Shown piece by piece: positions 33,502 through 35,300 of a stretch of DNA of 35,300 nt. Made by a program: the position numbers and the translations under genes. How positions within the stretch are numbered: position 1 is the first letter of the stretch; every line of letters begins with the position of its first letter. The notes under the pieces were generated by a model. It did not search any database, was not told the DNA's origin, and saw only the letters and a list, made by a program, of their open reading frames with translations. Source of the DNA: Deltaproteobacteria bacterium. GTDB taxonomy: Bacteria; Desulfobacterota; Syntrophia; Syntrophales; UBA8958. Location: the NCBI GenBank assembly GCA_026388335.1, contig JAPLJZ010000199.1, positions 1 to 35,300 on the forward strand, written 5' to 3'.

Positions 33502-34475
33502 TAACCAAGGCTATATCACTATTTTCCGGCGGCCTTGACAGCATTCTCTCAGTGAAAGTCATCCAGGATCAAGGCATCTCCGTGCAAGGAGTAACCTTCG
33601 AAACCCCTTTTTTTAATGCCCGCAAGGCACGAGAAACGGCCATACATATCCAGTTGCCCCTCCTTGTTGTCGACATAACAGACAATCATCTTGCCATGCT
33701 CAAGGCCCCAAGATACGGTTACGGCAAAAACATGAACCCCTGTATCGATTGCCACACCCTCATGCTTCGTGCAGCAGGAAAAATAATGGGGGAAACAGGC
33801 GCGGATTTTTTATTTACAGGGGAAGTTCTTGGGCAGCGGCCCATGTCTCAGACCAGGCAATCCCTGCACATCGTGGCAAAAAATTCCGGCTACGCAGACT
33901 ATATCGTCAGGCCGCTGAGCGCCCAACTTCTTGCCGAGACCCGACCGGAACAGGAGGGCAAGATCAACCGGCAGCAACTGCTGGCCATTCAGGGCCGGGG
34001 CAGGAAAGTGCAGATGGCAATGGCGAAAACTTACGGAGTTCATTATTATCCTCCTCCGGCGGGCGGATGTCTCTTGACAGACCCCATGTTTTCCAGGCGC
34101 CTGAAAGATCTCTTTTCCCATGATCCGGGACATGACCCCAAGGACATTGAATTGCTCAAGTATGGCCGGCATTTCCGGAGCGGCGAATCCGTCAAGATCA
34201 TTGTAGGAAGAAATCACAAGGATAATGAAGCCCTACAGAAATTGATCAGGGACGGCGATACGGTCATGTGTATGGACCAGTTACCCGGGCCGCTTGTCAT
34301 GATACCTGGCGGCGGCAACGAGGAAGTTGTCAAAAATGCTGCCCGGCTTTGTGTTCTTTATAGTGACGCTCCGGAAAATGAAAAGGGGATGGTTAATATA
34401 ACCAGCGCCGGGCAATCTCATCTTTCCTTATTTTCACCGGCAAATAGAAGCGATGCCGCTGAATGGATTATTTGA
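33498..34475 (+). CDS. PP-loop ATPase, tRNA sulfurtransferase-like
   Basis: 325 residues from TTG 33498 (overlapping the previous stop as TTGA). TTG must be used because the PP-loop LFSGGLDSILSV (about 8-19) lies so near the start. The SGGLDS motif, the CIDCH pair (about Cys82/Cys85) and GGCLLTDP (a third Cys near 190) resemble MnmA/ThiI-like adenylating sulfur-transfer enzymes that use cysteines or a [4Fe-4S] cluster. The C-terminal about 100 residues resemble an NFACT-R-like domain. The likely action is ATP-dependent thiolation of a tRNA base, perhaps s4U8 or s2U34. Identity of the modified base is uncertain. Confidence 0.75.
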   Translation: MITKAISLFSGGLDSILSVKVIQDQGISVQGVTFETPFFNARKARETAIHIQLPLLVVDITDNHLAMLKAPRYGYGKNMNPCIDCHTLMLRAAGKIMGETGADFLFTGEVLGQRPMSQTRQSLHIVAKNSGYADYIVRPLSAQLLAETRPEQEGKINRQQLLAIQGRGRKVQMAMAKTYGVHYYPPPAGGCLLTDPMFSRRLKDLFSHDPGHDPKDIELLKYGRHFRSGESVKIIVGRNHKDNEALQKLIRDGDTVMCMDQLPGPLVMIPGGGNEEVVKNAARLCVLYSDAPENEKGMVNITSAGQSHLSLFSPANRSDAAEWII

Positions 34476-34487
34476 TAAGGGATAACC

Positions 34488-35300
34488 ATGTTACCTCTTG
34501 AAGGGATGCAAGTACTCGATCTTTCCCAGATGTTGCCCGGGGGGCTCTGTACTCTGATTTTAGCCGATTTGGGGGCGGATGTAATCAAGATAGAAAATCC
34601 CCAGGGGGGAGATGGCTTTCGTAGCGCCCCCCCGATGATTGGCGCCAATGGTAGTTTCTTCCACATTCTGAACCGTAACAAAAAAAGTATGACCCTGAAT
34701 ATCAAGAAGCCCGAAGGGAGAGACATTTTCCTAAGAATGGCGGCCCGTGCCGACGTCATTATCGAGAGTGCCCGTCCGGGAGCCATGAAAAAAATGGGGC
34801 TGGCCTATGAAGACATGCAGAGTATCAATCCCAAAGTAATCTATTGCTCATTAACCGGTTTCGGACAAACAGGGCCATATTGCGAACGTCCTGCACACGA
34901 CATCAACATCCTTGCCATTTCAGGCATTCTGGACCTTTTATGCGAAAAGGATAGACCTCCCATCGTCCCCGCCATCATGATTTCCGGCGCCGGGGGGGGT
35001 GGAATCAATGCGGCCTTGGGTATTATGGCGGCCCTGCTGCGCCGGGAAAGGACGGGTAAGGGGCAGTATTTGGACGTGTCCATCCTCGACGGCTTAAGTC
35101 CTTTCCTCGCCCTGATGATGTCAGAATATGTTGCCCGGAAAGAGGCCCCTGTTAGGGGGGAGTCGCGGCTTGGAGGAGGATATGCCTCCTACAACATCTA
35201 CGAAACAAAAGACGGGAAATTCCTCGCCATCGGATGTTTGGAGAAGAAATTCTGGGAGGAACTGTGCCGTTGTTTAAACAGGGAAGATCTCCGGGAAGAC
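34488..35300 (+). CDS. Class III CoA transferase (CaiB/BaiF family), partial
   Basis: I translated ATG 34488 (AAGGGA upstream) to the window edge: 271 residues, of about 380-400 expected. MLPLEGMQVLDLSQMLPGGL and LGADVIKIENPQGGD are the standard N-terminus. Asp138 in ERPAHDINIL is the catalytic Asp that forms the aspartyl-CoA thioester. Family members move CoA between acids or racemise alpha-methylacyl-CoA; the overall match to racemase-like enzymes is good. It lies 12 bases after the PP-loop gene. A role with the acyl-CoA dehydrogenase 2.6 kb upstream is plausible, but they are not in one transcript. Confidence 0.93.
   Translation, partial: MLPLEGMQVLDLSQMLPGGLCTLILADLGADVIKIENPQGGDGFRSAPPMIGANGSFFHILNRNKKSMTLNIKKPEGRDIFLRMAARADVIIESARPGAMKKMGLAYEDMQSINPKVIYCSLTGFGQTGPYCERPAHDINILAISGILDLLCEKDRPPIVPAIMISGAGGGGINAALGIMAALLRRERTGKGQYLDVSILDGLSPFLALMMSEYVARKEAPVRGESRLGGGYASYNIYETKDGKFLAIGCLEKKFWEELCRCLNREDLRED

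Overview
The window looks like a chromosomal segment of an anaerobic, syntrophic-type deltaproteobacterium (Syntrophales: Syntrophus/Smithella-like). This is an inference from gene content: a four-subunit ferredoxin-linked 2-oxoacid oxidoreductase, a siroheme-decarboxylase-type (AhbA/AhbB) protein beside hemL, an acyl-CoA dehydrogenase followed nearby by a class III CoA transferase, an F0 c subunit with an N-terminal leader, and a sigma54 regulator. It is a gene-dense region of about 39 protein genes. I saw no rRNA, tRNA, CRISPR array, transposase or prophage gene.

Layout. 1-1285 (-): partial FAD-dependent dehydrogenase of the COG2509 type. 1367-1870 (+): stand-alone NusG paralogue. 1993-5007 (+): ferredoxin / alpha / beta / gamma subunits of a VOR/KOR-type 2-oxoacid oxidoreductase plus a double-ACT protein. 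5103-5525 (+): small GGQ release-factor-like protein. 5563-5688: an inverted-repeat element. 5783-6157 (-): atpE. 6633-9041 (+): a three-gene module of MinD-like ATPase, degenerate J domain fused to a RodZ-type HTH, and membrane SPOR protein. 9195-10948 (+): siroheme decarboxylase-like gene and hemL. 10963-15348 (+): four nucleotide-sugar enzymes leading to UDP-uronic acids and GDP-fucose. 15461-16760 (+): atpZ-like, atpI and atpB, ending in a terminator. 16913-17991 (-): small lipoprotein and outer-membrane barrel. 18261-21400 (+): exported alpha/beta hydrolase, SpmA/SpmB pair and YchF.

From 21565 to 28671 the minus strand carries an apparent operon, read from high to low coordinates: GerMN membrane protein, second EF-G, K+ channel with RCK domain, cyclic-nucleotide-binding protein, and GAF-GAF-sigma54 activator. 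A small hypothetical gene lies beyond it. From 28773 to 30405 (-) is a second cluster: coiled-coil protein, HD phosphohydrolase and TPR lipoprotein. From 30717 the plus strand carries an acyl-CoA dehydrogenase with its own promoter and a textbook terminator, a LysM protein overlapping a PP-loop ATPase gene, and a CoA transferase running off the window.

The most unusual non-coding signal is downstream of ychF (21404-21537). Two hairpins have different but self-complementary stems and nearly identical loops containing AAAGGAGGGAC, with a complementary TCCCTC in the spacer. This pattern, with pairing kept and loops conserved, suggests an undescribed structured RNA or RNA-binding-protein target. 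Other points of interest are two 15-bp dyads 20 bp apart beside the sigma54 activator, the J domain lacking HPD, the separation of atpE from atpB, and the ion channel / cNMP / sigma54 signalling operon.
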